Assembly: GCA_948474755.1 (NCBI GenBank)
Contig: CAOLHI010001038.1
Coordinates: 1 to 64,000, forward strand
Reading direction: 5' to 3'
Origin: Ctenosaura bakeri
Lineage: Eukaryota; Chordata; Lepidosauria; Squamata; Iguanidae
Length of the DNA: 64,000 bases
Within the stretch, counting starts at the first letter, position 1; every line of letters begins with the position of its first letter. Below, in pieces: positions 54,701 through 64,000 of the stretch. A program made the translations under genes and the position numbers. The notes beneath the pieces are model-generated. The model made no database searches, was not told where the DNA came from, and was given only the letters and a program-made list of their open reading frames with translations.

Positions 54701-57700
54701 TGCAACAAAATGTTTTGGGTTTTTTCTTCGCCACTACTTTGGATTTCTTTGTTGCTGTGTGCCTTCAAGTTATTTCTGACTTATGCCGACTGTAAGATTA
54801 ACCTGTGTGTCCTTGCACAAATCTGAAAGATGACTGGGGATTCTGGATGACATTTCCCAGGTAGATTCTATCTCCAAGGGACCCACCTGCTGCCGAAATC
54901 CGGGGTGAGAATCAGGCAGGGCTCCAGAAGTTGTTAGACTGTAGTAGGTCCTAGCCAGCATAGTTAAAAGTGAGGAATGCTGGAACTTGCAATCCAACAA
55001 GCTCTGGAGTTTGGTTGCCAGTTCTCAGGGCCTGAGTCTCCGGTTCTCATGGGTCAAGGCCACTTAAAAAGCCAAAAATATGTTATATGATGATTATTTA
55101 ACAAGTGGTACAGTTCAGGAGAAGGACCAGTGTGTTCTAGTAGAGAATTCTACATGCCCCTCACTGATCTACATATCTCAAGATTCCCTAGGATGGAGCC
55201 ATGGCAGTTAAAGTGGAATTAAACTCCAATAACAGTGTAATGTAGATATTCCCTCCAATATTTACATGATGAAACACAAGTACACAAGCTAGAAGAGGCT
55301 GCATCAGTTTGTTTTTCCCTGAGGCTATTGGGAAAGGCAAGGCTCTGCCCCTTCTTCTCCCCACAAAGCCAGGAGAAAGCAGGAAAGGGGAATCAGGAGA
55401 AAGAAGCTGGATTTTTTTGAAAGTGGCTGAAAAGAAGGCAGAGAGAGGATTACTCAGGAAAGGTGGAAGGTATATACACTCAGAATTCACTGGGAAAAAA
55501 TAAGCTCCAGTTTAAAAACAAAAATCTTACCAAAATTCTTCAGTGGGTTGCTGCTTGTTCTCAATAGTCTAAAACAGCTTCCTCCAACTTAGAGCTCCCA
55601 AGATGTCCTCCTGGACTACAAACTCCAACCTCCTCAGTCAACATCGTGGCCTAAAACAACTGAGCTTTTGCACTGCTTCCTCTCTCACCTTTTACAGTGG
55701 TAGTCCCTCTTGGGGCAACGGGGCCGGCTTCCGTCCTTGCTCTGAATTTCTTTTCCGTGGTCGTCGTTTCTGCAACAAGCACATTTCAAGGAAGATGCTT
55801 GGCAAACCGTGTCTTCTCTGAAGGTATTTTCTCCTCCATTACATTGATGGGTGGGATGGAAGAAGTGATGGTAGTGGAGGAGGAGAAACCCATGTATGTG
55901 AATCTCCAGGTCCCCATTTGGGGTCAGACGTCTCAGCTGTGCTAGAATGCAACCAAAGGTGGGAAGCAAGGTTCCCAGGTCTGCAGGTCCTATCCTGAAA
56001 CTCAGGGCTTGGAACCACTTCTTCAGGAGAGGAATCTCAGGGTGCACGCACTGCCTTGAAAAATGTAGATATGTATATATTTTCCTCATGTGTTAAATTA
56101 GTCTTTTTTTCCTATTTGAATGACATGCTACTTTGTGCACCTGTGGTTCATGCTTAACCTATCATGTTTAATGATGTTGCTAAGTCCCACCCCTTGTGAT
56201 ATCACGAGGGGCACCCCTGTGTCTCTTGTTTTGGTCCTCAGGGCCTGAGAAGGTCCTGCTCTGGCAATCCTAGCCCTCAGAAAGGAGACATCTCAGTATG
56301 AGGAACAGTTGCTCTTCAGACAGCTTAGAATCCTACTGTATTGGCCACACTATGTGACAAGGGCAGGCACGACAGCTTCCCCCAGGCCCCAAAACCCTCC
56401 AACCCATGCTAAAAATTGCAGCACTGGGCAGAAAGGAGGACACCTGTGGTTGTGTCCACCAGCCGTGAAAGTCTGAAGGCCACCACCGTGAACCTCACTC
56501 TCTGCATTCTCTCCCGCACAGACCACTTGAACAGCACAGCTCACCTGTCCTGGCTGTTGTGTGCTTCTCAAACACAGGCCTGAGAGTTGGTAGTTGTGTA
56601 GTTGTTGTGTGCTCCTCAGGCTTAATGCTAGGATGCAGAGTACTTGACTGTGAGGAACCTACAAGAGAAGAGACAGAGCAGAGCATTGCATAGCTGTTGT
56701 CCTGCTCTCGGTGTTGAACAAGAATTCAAGGTCCCAAAGTCAGAAGCCATGGAAGCAGGAAGTATCAAAGCCATCCAGGGTCAAGAAAGCTGTAAATCAG
56801 AGAAGGAGTTCTAAGGAGTCATGGTAGCCAAGAAGATAAACAATCCAATGATCATAAAATCATTAAACACACTTGCAAGAGCTGAGTTGTGAAGAAGAGA
56901 ACTGAATTTGCATTCAGCAGCGTGGCTGGGGGAAGCAACCTTCTTAGTTAGGCAGCCCGTTCAGCCAACATCCTGATCCCAGGCGGTATTTAAGAGAGTG
57001 TCCCACAGCTGTGCTCTTCCTGATGCCTTGATTGTAGACTTTCACTTTGTCTGTGGGAATAAGCCAGACGCCTGAGCCTCGGCCTTTCTTGGAAACTGGA
57101 GGGGGGGCCTCCTCCAACTCCTCTTCCTGCTCTGAAGCTGGCCTAATGTGCCAAAATGGAGGACTTAGCTAGCCATCAGGCCATATTCCATAGCTCCCCC
57201 AAAGGTATGTCTGCTTTGTCTTTTGAGGAAGCTGAAGAGTGGGCTTGACATCCTTGGTCTTGACACTTGGCCAATAGTGAAATCCATGGGTGCTGGACTA
57301 GAAGTCACAACAACCCTAGTTAGGAATGCTGGGAGTTTCAATCCAACAACATCTGGAGGGCTGCACAGTTCCCAGCCCATCCCCTCTTGCATGAGAGTAA
57401 AAGGAAGAGCACTTTGACTTCACTTTTTCCAAAATTTTCATTAAAAGCCTTTGTGCATGACTTGCATTGTTCCCCTTTGTGTGTTCCTCACACACACCAC
57501 CCATCCAAGGTGTACGCTTTCCAACAGTCCATGAAAGAAGGAAGCTACCATCCATGCACTTTGCACAAGGAATCCTTGCCCAAAAATTTTGCACTCTGAA
57601 AATATGAATGTTTTGCAGAACATTACACTATCAGGGTATATTTCAAAAATTATTTTAGACTTTTGGCATATCGACTTATTTAATTGGGCTCTAACTTTTT

Positions 57701-60700
57701 ATTGTCAGGCTTTTAGCTTTATCTTGTTTCAGGGTTTTTGTAAGCCTCCTTGGACCCCATGCTGAGAGATGGACAGAGCATGAATCCGTGCGTACCCACC
57801 TAAAGCCACCCACCCATTCCCTCCTTACCTTCTTCCACGGTGAGCCGAACAGGATCGCTCCGCTCCTTTCGGGGACCGGCTCGGTTTTCTGCAACACAGT
57901 AATAGCTCCCGGTATCCGTCGTTTCCAGGTGATAGAAGGTGAGCACAGCGCGAGAGCTCTTAATCTCATCATCGCTCCCAGCTACTTCTTTGAACCATTG
58001 ATATCGGATGGGTGGGGAGCCCTGGGACTGACACGTCAGGCTGATCCTGGCCCCCTCGGGCAAGACTAGGGGTGTCCCGTTGCTGGGCGTAATGACTGGT
58101 TTGGTGACTGGAACTGCAGAGCAAGAGAGGTGTTAAAACTGATTAAATATCTACGGCAGTAATCGTAGCTCCTTTGCAGAGCAGCTGGACAAAGGAAGCC
58201 CAGGGAGAAGGGAGAAATGGAGAGCTGAAGGAAGAAATCCGGGAATCTTGGAACTGTCAGGGCCAGCAAGTAGGGGATATCAAGTTCCTAGCCCTCATTG
58301 TTTTGGAGGAAAGCATGGGAGTTTCTCCCCAGATCCCCACTTGTTACCATTTTCTTGACAAGAGCAAAACAGAATAACCAGAGAAGGCGTTGTTTGTTCT
58401 AATTCCTGTTATTCATGGAATGATCAGAGCTTAGACAAGGTACTTTTTGGACTATGTCTCCCAGAATTTCTCTGCCCGTGTTGTAAGTGGCTATGCTGGC
58501 TGGAGGATTCTGAGAGTTGTAGTCCAAAAGATAATAATTTTCCCATGCTCTGGCTTTGATTTCTCCCTCTGTCAGTTTCTTTGTCTTTGTGTTGATTTTT
58601 AAAAGTTCTATTTCATATACTTAAAATTATACTTCTTTTCCCAATCATGACTGAAAAGGAAACCATGATTTCTCTAAACAAATAAAAAAAATGCAAAACC
58701 TGGTAGATGGATGCCATTTTCAATTTTAATTTTGCTTTCCTGTGACTTTGGTGACCATATTGAGAAGGTTACCTTTTATCACCTTGAGTGTGGTGAGCCT
58801 CTCTTTGGTGATCCTGCTCTTGTTCTTGGCTTCCCAAGTGATGGAACAGGTGTAGGTTCCACTATCGGTCATGTCCAGTTGCTTGATCTGGAGGGAGACG
58901 TCTCCTGGAGGTTGCTTCTGGACGATGAGTCTTTCTTTAAAAACCGTCAGGAGAATCTGATCCCCAGAATGCTCATCCCGGTGAAAGATGGTCCTGAGAC
59001 CATGATCTTGCACAGAATTTTTCCAAGCTACACTCAACTCCTTGAAGTCGGCTGATGGTTCATATGTACATGGCAGAGTGACGGAGGCTTTCCAGGTACC
59101 ATTGACTGCTCGCTTGCCAGACAGATCTAGAACACCTGGCAGTAGAAAGATAAAGAGAAGAAAATAACAATGCTAGCAAAACCAATGTAGTGACTTCAGT
59201 TGAAGAAATTAATCACTATAATGGTTCCACGTCAGTAGGGCAGCAAATCTAGACCACGCTTTAAGTCAGATTTTAAAGGAACTGTCTGAGGTGCTGAACC
59301 TGGGTTGGCTCTAGACTTCAGCACCTTGGAGAGCTGACCTGGAACGGATTCTATGCCATAAACCACCTTTGCTGAGCACACAAGTCATCAAGACCAGGGT
59401 TCTTTCCAATTTTATGCTGGATTAACATAAGCCAAGCCAAGAAGCTGGTATAAAAAGCTTCTGGTTGTGTGTCCCCCACCCCACCCCAGTTACAGCCAGT
59501 GTAATGTAACTGTGGTTTAATGGTTTGGGTGTTGGAGTAGAATTCCAGCACAGCAGGGTTCATATTCCTGGTCAGTCATGGAAACTGATTAGGTGGGCTT
59601 GGGCAAGTCACATTGTCCTAACCTTAGAGGAAGGCAATGCAAAACTTCCTCTAAAGAAATGTAGCCAAGAAAACCTTTTGATAGGTTTGTCTTGGGGTCC
59701 CCAGAAGTCCAAAACAACTGGAAGACACACAACAGTAACAATATCATTTCTGTTTCCTCTTTGAGACACAATACTACTTAGGTAGTAGCTGCACATTTTC
59801 CCACTTCCCAAGAATCTTTACACCTGTCCGCACTATGGCATTCATCCCACTTGCTTTCCCACTTTCAGATTCCATGGATTGCCACAGATCCACCCTCCCA
59901 TTAATTTGCAATCCAATCAAATGTAGGTGATGGCAAACAACTTGCAGAACTGAAATCTCGTTCCACAGATGTGCCTCAACCTAATCCAAGGGCTGGGCTG
60001 TTTACAGAGAAAATGCCATGTCCTCAGTTGGGGTTTCCTGCTAGAAAACCACTTTTATTTTTCTGTAGAAAGCTTGTGGGGAACCACCATCATCATTTTG
60101 GAATTTATATTCCTCCTTTTGTGAGATTGAGATGCAACGTTCTTTTGTTTTTTTCCTTTTTAAAGCTATTTCTAGCATCAAGAACATCCTTACCATACCA
60201 CACTTCAGTTTTGGTCTGGCAGTGACCAAAAGTAGGTTCTGGCCAGACAGACATAAAAGGAAGAAGCCCCTAAAAAATTGTGTAGAAGAGACACACCTCC
60301 TTCTTTGCAACTACAGAAATATGGGAGCTCTCTCTTGTATTTTTCCCATGGCAACCCAAGGCAAACCTGTTGTGTGGTTTTCCGGGGGCTGAGAGAGTGT
60401 GACACACCCAAGGTCTCTCAGTGAGTTTCCAAAGCCAAGCAGGGAATTGAACTCTGGTCTCCAGAGTCACAGATCAATGCTCAAACGGCTAAACCATGGT
60501 GGCTCTTGCAAATGGCTGTGAGCTCCTGACAAAGGGCTTGAGTTAACCCCATGGTGAGTGCTTTGTCTCCTTCTTTGGAGGTAGGAGGATGACCCCCAAC
60601 CACCCCCTTGCATAGTTGTTAAGGGCTATTTGCAAGCCATCACCCCAACAAAGGAACAGCCAGGCAGCAGGCATTGCTACAGGAATCCCCGACGTGCAAG

Positions 60701-63575
60701 ACCAAGAGGTGTTGCCCATCCCATCCTTTTGCGGGTCCCCAAAGAGCACAGGACAATGACACAGGGATGGCTGCATTCTTTGGTTTCCTAAGAGAACCAT
60801 ACAACAGTGGGTTTAAGACTCTACGGCACAGGAAGAGAAACTGTCAGAGTATTTTGCACAATTCTGTATGGTTTGCTAAACACCATGGGTGAACAGTTCA
60901 CTCCAGTTGCTTAACATGATGACATCCAATTCCATTTCCGTTTTCCATTTTGTGGGGGTCCTGCTCCCCTAACCCTAGCAAATGTATACTCTGAGTGCAG
61001 AGAGGAGAAAGAAAGCAATGCAGTCATACACAAACTCTTTCTTTCAGCCTTTTCCAGACAGCCTCTTTTGTGCTGTTCAGTCAAGGCCGCTTGAGGGAGG
61101 AACCAGATCTGATGAAGTGAGCGCAGAGCAGCTGCTGCCTCACATAGGTCTCCTCTTCCCACAGAGCGTAGAAACAGAAGTGCAGAATGAGGCATCATCA
61201 TCATCACATGGGCTGGCCCTGGCTACAGCAGACGCGGTCTCACAGACACAAGCGGGGAGCAACTGTGGCGTCACAGCGCTGGTTTCCATTGCAACATACT
61301 TATGGGGAATTGAAGACGGAGTTCCTAGCCCTGCTGTATCCTTCCCCATATTTCCCCCTGTGCACTGACCTGCGGCTTTTCTGATGGTAAATCCCTTCCA
61401 GATTGCAGTCTGGACTTTAAGGTTCTGCACCCCAGAGAGCTCTTTTAAAGTTCCAACTAAATGCCAGATTCATCCCCTTCCAATGGACCACCAGCTCCCT
61501 CTACTGAGTGGTTTCTCCATGTTACAGACTAAAGTTTCCATCAGCCCCGATCAACGTGTCCAATGGCTGGGTACTGTGGGAATTGTAGTCCAAAACACTT
61601 GGAGAGGGCCAGGTTGGGGAAGCAGCATCTCCTAGCAATAGACAACAGGAGCCAAGTGACTCCTGAAAGAAGACTGAGGTCTATCTTCTAGGTCAGGGGA
61701 AGTAACAGTACCACTCCATTCTGCTTTGGTCAGACCCCACATGGAGTACTGTGTCCAGTTCTGGGCACCACAATTCAAGAAGGAGATTGACAAGCTGGAA
61801 GGTGTCCAAAAGAGGGCAACCAAAATGGTCAAAGATCTGGAAGCCAAGAAGCCCTAAGAGGAGTGGCTTAGAGAGCTGGGAATGTTTAGCTGGGAGAAGT
61901 TTAAGAGGTGACATGTTGCTGTTGTTTTTGTAGTGCCTTCAAGTTGTTTTCAACTTATGGTGACCCTAAGGTGAACCTATCATGGGGATTTCTGGGGCTG
62001 AGAGTGTGTGACGTGTCCAAGGCCACCCAGTGGGTTTCCAGCACCAAGTGAGGAATCGAACCCTGTTCTCCAGGGATGTAGTCCAACACTCAGACCATCA
62101 CACTGGCTCTATGGTGACATGATAGCCATGTTCAAATAGCTGAAGGGATGTCACATGGAAGATGGGGCAAGCTTTTTTCCTGCTGCTCCAGAGACTAGGA
62201 CACTGAGGAACAGCTTCAAACTACAGGAAAAGTGATTCCACCTAAACCCTAGGAAGACCTTCCTGACAACATGAGCAGCTTGACAGTGGAATATGCTATT
62301 GCCTCAGCGGAGTGCTGTGGAGTCTATTCCTTCTTTGGAGGTTTTCAGACAGAGGCTGGATGGCCATCTGTCAGGGATGCTTGGATTGTGCCTTCCTGCA
62401 TGGCAGAAGGGGGTTGGACTGGGGGGCCCTTGGGGGTCTCTTCCAACTCTAGGTTTCTAGGAAAGGAATTCTTAGCCATAGGTATGAAAACCCTGCTTCT
62501 TTCCCACCCAGAGACAGATGGTGGCATCCCTATTAATGCAGAGGGATCAATGGGTTTGGAGCTGGACATTAAAGGAGCAAGATGTTGAACGCTGCCATCC
62601 CCCACATCAGTTCAGCACCTTGGGTAGTGCCTGTAGGTTTGAACAAAAATCCAGGGAGGATCGCCACAGCACTGACATGAGAACGACCAACCGCCCCTGT
62701 TCCCACCAGTGGCCTCTACTGGGTTCCATGGGAGATGCACTTATGGAGAAATGCAGCCCACTTCTGCCATGGGCTCAAAAGCAGAGTGGAACACAGAGCA
62801 GAAAGAAAGAAGACCCAAGTGCACAGGGGTTTAGACAAATCGAAAAGAAAAGTTGCATTTTTAAGGCTTTGCCTGTCCAGATGGACCTTGAAACAGCAGG
62901 GTGGGGGGTCGTAAGCCCCCTCTCCCTGTAATGGTCTGGCAACTTTGGGTCACCAGGGTTCCTAGAAAGCCGAGCCTCCTTGGAAATTACCTGTCTGTCA
63001 GAAGTGCATTAAACGACGGAGCCCTAAGAAATATTAAGGCTGTGGTTACCATTGAGTCCTCTGAGGTTTAACAAAGGCTGCCTTCAATCTATCCTCTGCA
63101 CTCTTACTCAGGAGTAAACTACTCAGAACCCATATGCGCTCTTCTAAATGTACATTGGGTTTTTAAGAGTGGTCATATTCAAGGACGTTTCAGCGATGAC
63201 GGAGGAGAAAAGTAATTAGCTCTCTCCCTGCAAGCCCCCACAAGGAGGCAAAATTAATAACAACCTACCTGCTTAATGTTGACCCCCTCCATTTAAAAGT
63301 AGCTCTAAGTATTGCTCCTATAAATATTAGGATTGCAGGGTTGTTGTTAAGCTGGTCATTTTAAACAAGTAACATAGCCTACAAGTTACATTAAAAGATA
63401 AAGCTCATGTGGGGAAAATACTTAAATGTCAAAGTATTACAGATTTCATTTCCAGGAATCTGACGCTATTCACAGCCCAACTTATGCTGAATTGAAGGGA
63501 AAGATTTTTGAACTCACCTTTTCCAGAGACGGTGGCCACCAGCAACAGAACCTCAAGCCAAGGTAACTTTTCCAT
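51498..63575 (-). CDS. VSIG4: VSIG4 (CRIg), complete nine-exon gene
   Basis: Exons at 63575-63518, 59135-58773, 58113-57829, 56658-56545, 55769-55689, 53783-53727, 53411-53298, 52887-52866 and 51723-51498 total 1320 nt, giving 439 residues and a stop, with every internal phase consistent. Layout: signal peptide (1-19), V-set (about 20-140; Cys in LPCTYEP, Trp in VAWKNS, DSGTYTC), C2-set (141-235; ISLTCQS, YQWFKE, DTGSYYC), Thr-rich stalk (236-319), transmembrane segment (about 328-350) followed by RRR, and a 90-residue tail with seven tyrosines. N-glycosylation sites NGT, NKS, NGT and NGS are visible outside the membrane. Identity rests on [12 protein letters not shown] in the V domain and [15 protein letters not shown] in the C2 domain, both close to mammalian VSIG4. 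The mammalian protein binds C3b/iC3b on tissue macrophages and restrains T cells and complement. The tail is far longer than the human one. Confidence 0.95.
51836..52068 (-). repeat. Sauria-type SINE
   Basis: Complete reverse copy in VSIG4 intron 8: GCCTTCAAGTCATTTCTGAC, GGGGTTTTCTGAGCAAGATT, CTGAGAGAGTGTGACCTACC, GATTCAAACCCTGG. Confidence 0.88.
52866..52887 (-). CDS. VSIG4: VSIG4 exon 8 (22-nt exon)
   Basis: Acceptor TTTTTCAG and donor CCTA|GTAAGT, phase 1 in and phase 2 out. Encodes DHTYEVT, which aligns with EHVYEAA at the extreme end of the human protein. In the lizard the frame continues into another exon, whereas the human protein ends here. Confidence 0.88.
53298..53411 (-). CDS. VSIG4: VSIG4 exon 7 (transmembrane)
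   Basis: 114 nt, phase 1-1, acceptor TTCTTCCAG and donor TCAG|GTGCGC, which is weaker than the other donors. Encodes a 23-residue hydrophobic segment beginning [15 protein letters not shown], then the stop-transfer FCRRRTKS. Confidence 0.92.
53727..53783 (-). CDS. VSIG4: VSIG4 exon 6 (stalk)
   Basis: 57 nt, phase 1-1, between TTTTGCAG and CAAG|GTAAGT. Encodes [19 protein letters not shown], including an NGS glycosylation site. Short symmetric phase-1 stalk exons like this can be skipped without changing the frame. Confidence 0.82.
53825..54190 (+). repeat. CR1/L2-like LINE fragment split by an M1 MITE
   Basis: AGAGAGCCTTCTTGGCATCT and CTGTGGAACTCCCTCCCACT before, CCAGCAGGCAAAGACCTTCC and GACAAGCTTTTGG after, the MITE at 53904-54060. 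Confidence 0.7.
53904..54060. mobile_element. M1 MITE with TAG target duplication
   Basis: Starts GGCCATTTCCGCACTAGAG and ends ACTGTGGAAATGGCC. It is flanked by TAG at 53901-53903 and 54061-54063. Lies in VSIG4 intron 5. Confidence 0.93.
54212..54402 (+). repeat. Sauria-type SINE
   Basis: B-box-like GGATTCGATTCCCC, GGCCATGGAAACTCACTAGG, and the Bov-B-like tail AGGGTCACCATAAGTTGGAA, ACAACTTGACGGCACACGAC. Confidence 0.9.
54458..54520 (+). repeat. TTCC tetranucleotide microsatellite
   Basis: About fifteen perfect CTTC units. Confidence 0.97.
54750..54807 (-). repeat. SINE tail fragment
   Basis: TGTTGCTGTGTGCCTTCAAG, TATTTCTGACTTATGCCGAC. Confidence 0.65.
55145..55248. repeat. M1-related half element
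   Basis: AGAATTCTACATGCCCCTCA, CAAGATTCCCTAGGATGGAG, GCCATGGCAGTTAAAGTGGA. Confidence 0.65.
55250..55480 (+). repeat. R1 dispersed repeat
   Basis: ACACAAGCTAGAAGAGGCTG, CATCAGTTTGTTTTTCCCTG, AAAGTGGCTGAAAAGAAGGC. Confidence 0.65.
55689..55769 (-). CDS. VSIG4: VSIG4 exon 5 (stalk)
   Basis: 81 nt, phase 1-1, between GTTGCAG and AAAAG|GTGAGA. Encodes a Thr-rich segment (ETTTTEKK ... GTTTVK) continuing the stalk. Confidence 0.82.
56545..56658 (-). CDS. VSIG4: VSIG4 exon 4 (stalk)
   Basis: 114 nt, phase 1-1, between CTTGTAG and ACAG|GTGAGC. The peptide is rich in Thr, Ser and Pro ([14 protein letters not shown]), typical of an O-glycosylated membrane-proximal stalk. Confidence 0.85.
57829..58113 (-). 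CDS. VSIG4: VSIG4 exon 3 (C2-set Ig domain)
   Basis: 285 nt, phase 1-1, acceptor CTCTGCAG and donor GAAG|GTAAGG. Encodes [26 protein letters not shown] and [14 protein letters not shown]. The mouse and long human isoforms differ in keeping this second domain; here it is intact with both cysteines. Confidence 0.95.
58773..59135 (-). CDS. VSIG4: VSIG4 exon 2 (V-set Ig domain)
   Basis: 363 nt, phase 1-1, acceptor CTGCCAG and donor AAAAG|GTAACC. Encodes one V-type domain with the Cys-Trp-Cys core ([25 protein letters not shown]). The strand [13 protein letters not shown] is nearly identical to mammalian VSIG4. In mammals this domain carries the C3b contact surface. Confidence 0.95.
59255..59350. 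repeat. R4 dispersed repeat
   Basis: GAGGTGCTGAACCTGGGTTG faces TTCAGCACCTTGGAGAGCTG. Related fragments lie at 8215-8340, 15410-15510, 20005-20110, 41015-41080 and 61425-61480 (shared TTTAAAGTTCAGACTAAA-like core). Class unknown. Confidence 0.55.
59505..59742 (+). repeat. Sauria-type SINE
   Basis: TGTAACTGTGGTTTAATGG head, CTTGGGCAAGTCACATTGTC, and tail GTTTGTCTTGGGGTCCCCAG, ACACACAACAGTAACAAT. Confidence 0.82.
60345..60508 (-). repeat. Sauria-type SINE
   Basis: Reverse copy: GTGGTTTTCCGGGGGCTGAG, GAGTGTGACACACCCAAGGT, GGGAATTGAACTCTGG. Confidence 0.82.
61690..62470 (+). repeat. CR1 LINE 3' end, split by a Sauria SINE
   Basis: Contains TACTGTGTCCAGTTCTGGGC, AGCTGGGAATGTTTAGC, and after the SINE ATAGCCATGTTCAAATAGCT, CTTCCTGCATGGCAGAAGGG, CTCTTCCAACTCTAGG. 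It lies in VSIG4 intron 1, opposite to the gene. Confidence 0.9.
61916..62112 (-). mobile_element. Sauria-type SINE with 9-bp target duplication
   Basis: Inserted in the CR1 copy. GGTGACATG occurs at 61907-61915 and again at 62113-62121, where an unbroken CR1 has it once. The body has TGCCTTCAAGTTGTTTTCAA, GGGGATTTCTGGGGCTGAGA and GAATCGAACCCTG. Confidence 0.93.
63518..63575 (-). CDS. VSIG4: VSIG4 exon 1 (signal peptide)
   Basis: ATG then [19 protein letters not shown], a classic hydrophobic leader, ending at AAAAG|GTGAGT in phase 1. It is the only ATG in frame before the leader. Confidence 0.9.
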
Positions 63576-64000
63576 AGCCCCCGAGTTCCCCCTTCCTGCT
63601 CTTTACAAATGAGATTCTCTACTCCCCCAAGACCAGGAGTGAAGTAAGAACAACTTCCTTCTCTTCGTTCACTTTATTAGCCTTCCCTTTTTTTTTTTTT
63701 AAGCATCTTGCAACGGGGTCAAACATCTCCGAAACTATAAGGGCAAGTGGATTCAGAAGAGAGCAGGAGGAAAGTTTGCACTGACTTAAAAGTGGCACAG
63801 ATTTGATCAAAAGATTTGGGCAACGCATCCTTCACATTTTCTACCTGACTGCACAATGCATCTCTTCTCAAAAGGGGGAGGAACTGCTGCATTTTCAAAA
63901 ACCCACTTCCACCATCACTATTTGCATTATTTCAGGGGGCTAGCTGCAAGAGGGTGAAAGGGCAGAGACATTAATACGGATTTGCACAGACTAACTGAGA
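63576..64000 (-). other. Upstream flank of VSIG4
   Basis: About 425 bases 5' of the start codon with no CpG island and no clear TATA box. Purine-rich GAGGAA-like stretches occur on the gene strand, as expected for PU.1-driven myeloid promoters, but I cannot assign a site. Confidence 0.35.

Larger units (their letters stand above)
59136..63517 (-). other. Intron 1 of VSIG4 (4.4 kb)
   Basis: Contains two Sauria SINEs and a CR1 3' end carrying a nested SINE (listed separately). I saw nothing else at 59750-60340, 60510-61400 or 62480-63510. Confidence 0.65.

Overview
This window is nuclear DNA from a vertebrate, almost certainly a squamate reptile. The evidence is split genes with ordinary GT-AG introns, a CpG-island promoter, CR1 and L1 LINE remnants, many tRNA-headed SINEs with a Bov-B-like tail (the Sauria SINE type), 5S-rRNA-headed SINEs, and a very abundant short inverted-repeat DNA transposon. 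A lizard, perhaps iguanian, is my weak inference from the repeats. Nothing prokaryotic, no CRISPR array and no viral gene was seen.

Three real genes are present. (1) On the minus strand, from 26293 leftwards past the window edge, lie the first six coding exons of a Rho GTPase-activating protein of the ARHGAP20 family (N-terminus, PH domain, start of the Ras-association region). Its CpG island is at 25.4-27.2 kb. (2) On the plus strand at 49227-49318 lies the hairpin of microRNA mir-223. Both arms are recognisable and the 3p seed is intact. (3) On the minus strand from 63575 to 51498 lies a complete nine-exon VSIG4 gene (CRIg, a macrophage complement receptor): signal peptide, V-set, C2-set, three stalk exons, transmembrane exon, and a tyrosine-rich tail that includes an ITIM. 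All splice phases agree and give a 439-residue protein. The order mir-223 then VSIG4 in opposite orientation matches mammalian Xq12, which independently confirms both calls. The ARHGAP20-like gene is plausibly the whole-genome-duplication partner of ARHGAP20, since HEPH/HEPHL1 and MSN/RDX pair the same two chromosomal regions.

The most unusual local feature is a second, diverged copy of the terminal VSIG4 exon at 50431-50825, about 1 kb downstream of the first. It still carries the tyrosine motifs, including an ITIM, but is split by a 133-bp MITE with a clean 3-bp target duplication and has lost its stop codon.

Layout: 1-26.3 kb ARHGAP20-like gene (intron 1 alone is 18.3 kb); 26.3-49.2 kb intergenic, mostly repeats and microsatellites; 49.2-49.3 kb mir-223; 50.4-50.8 kb broken duplicate exon; 51.3-63.6 kb VSIG4; 63.6-64 kb upstream flank. 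Functionally, mir-223 and VSIG4 are both myeloid genes, so this is a small myeloid neighbourhood beside a Rap-to-Rho signalling gene.
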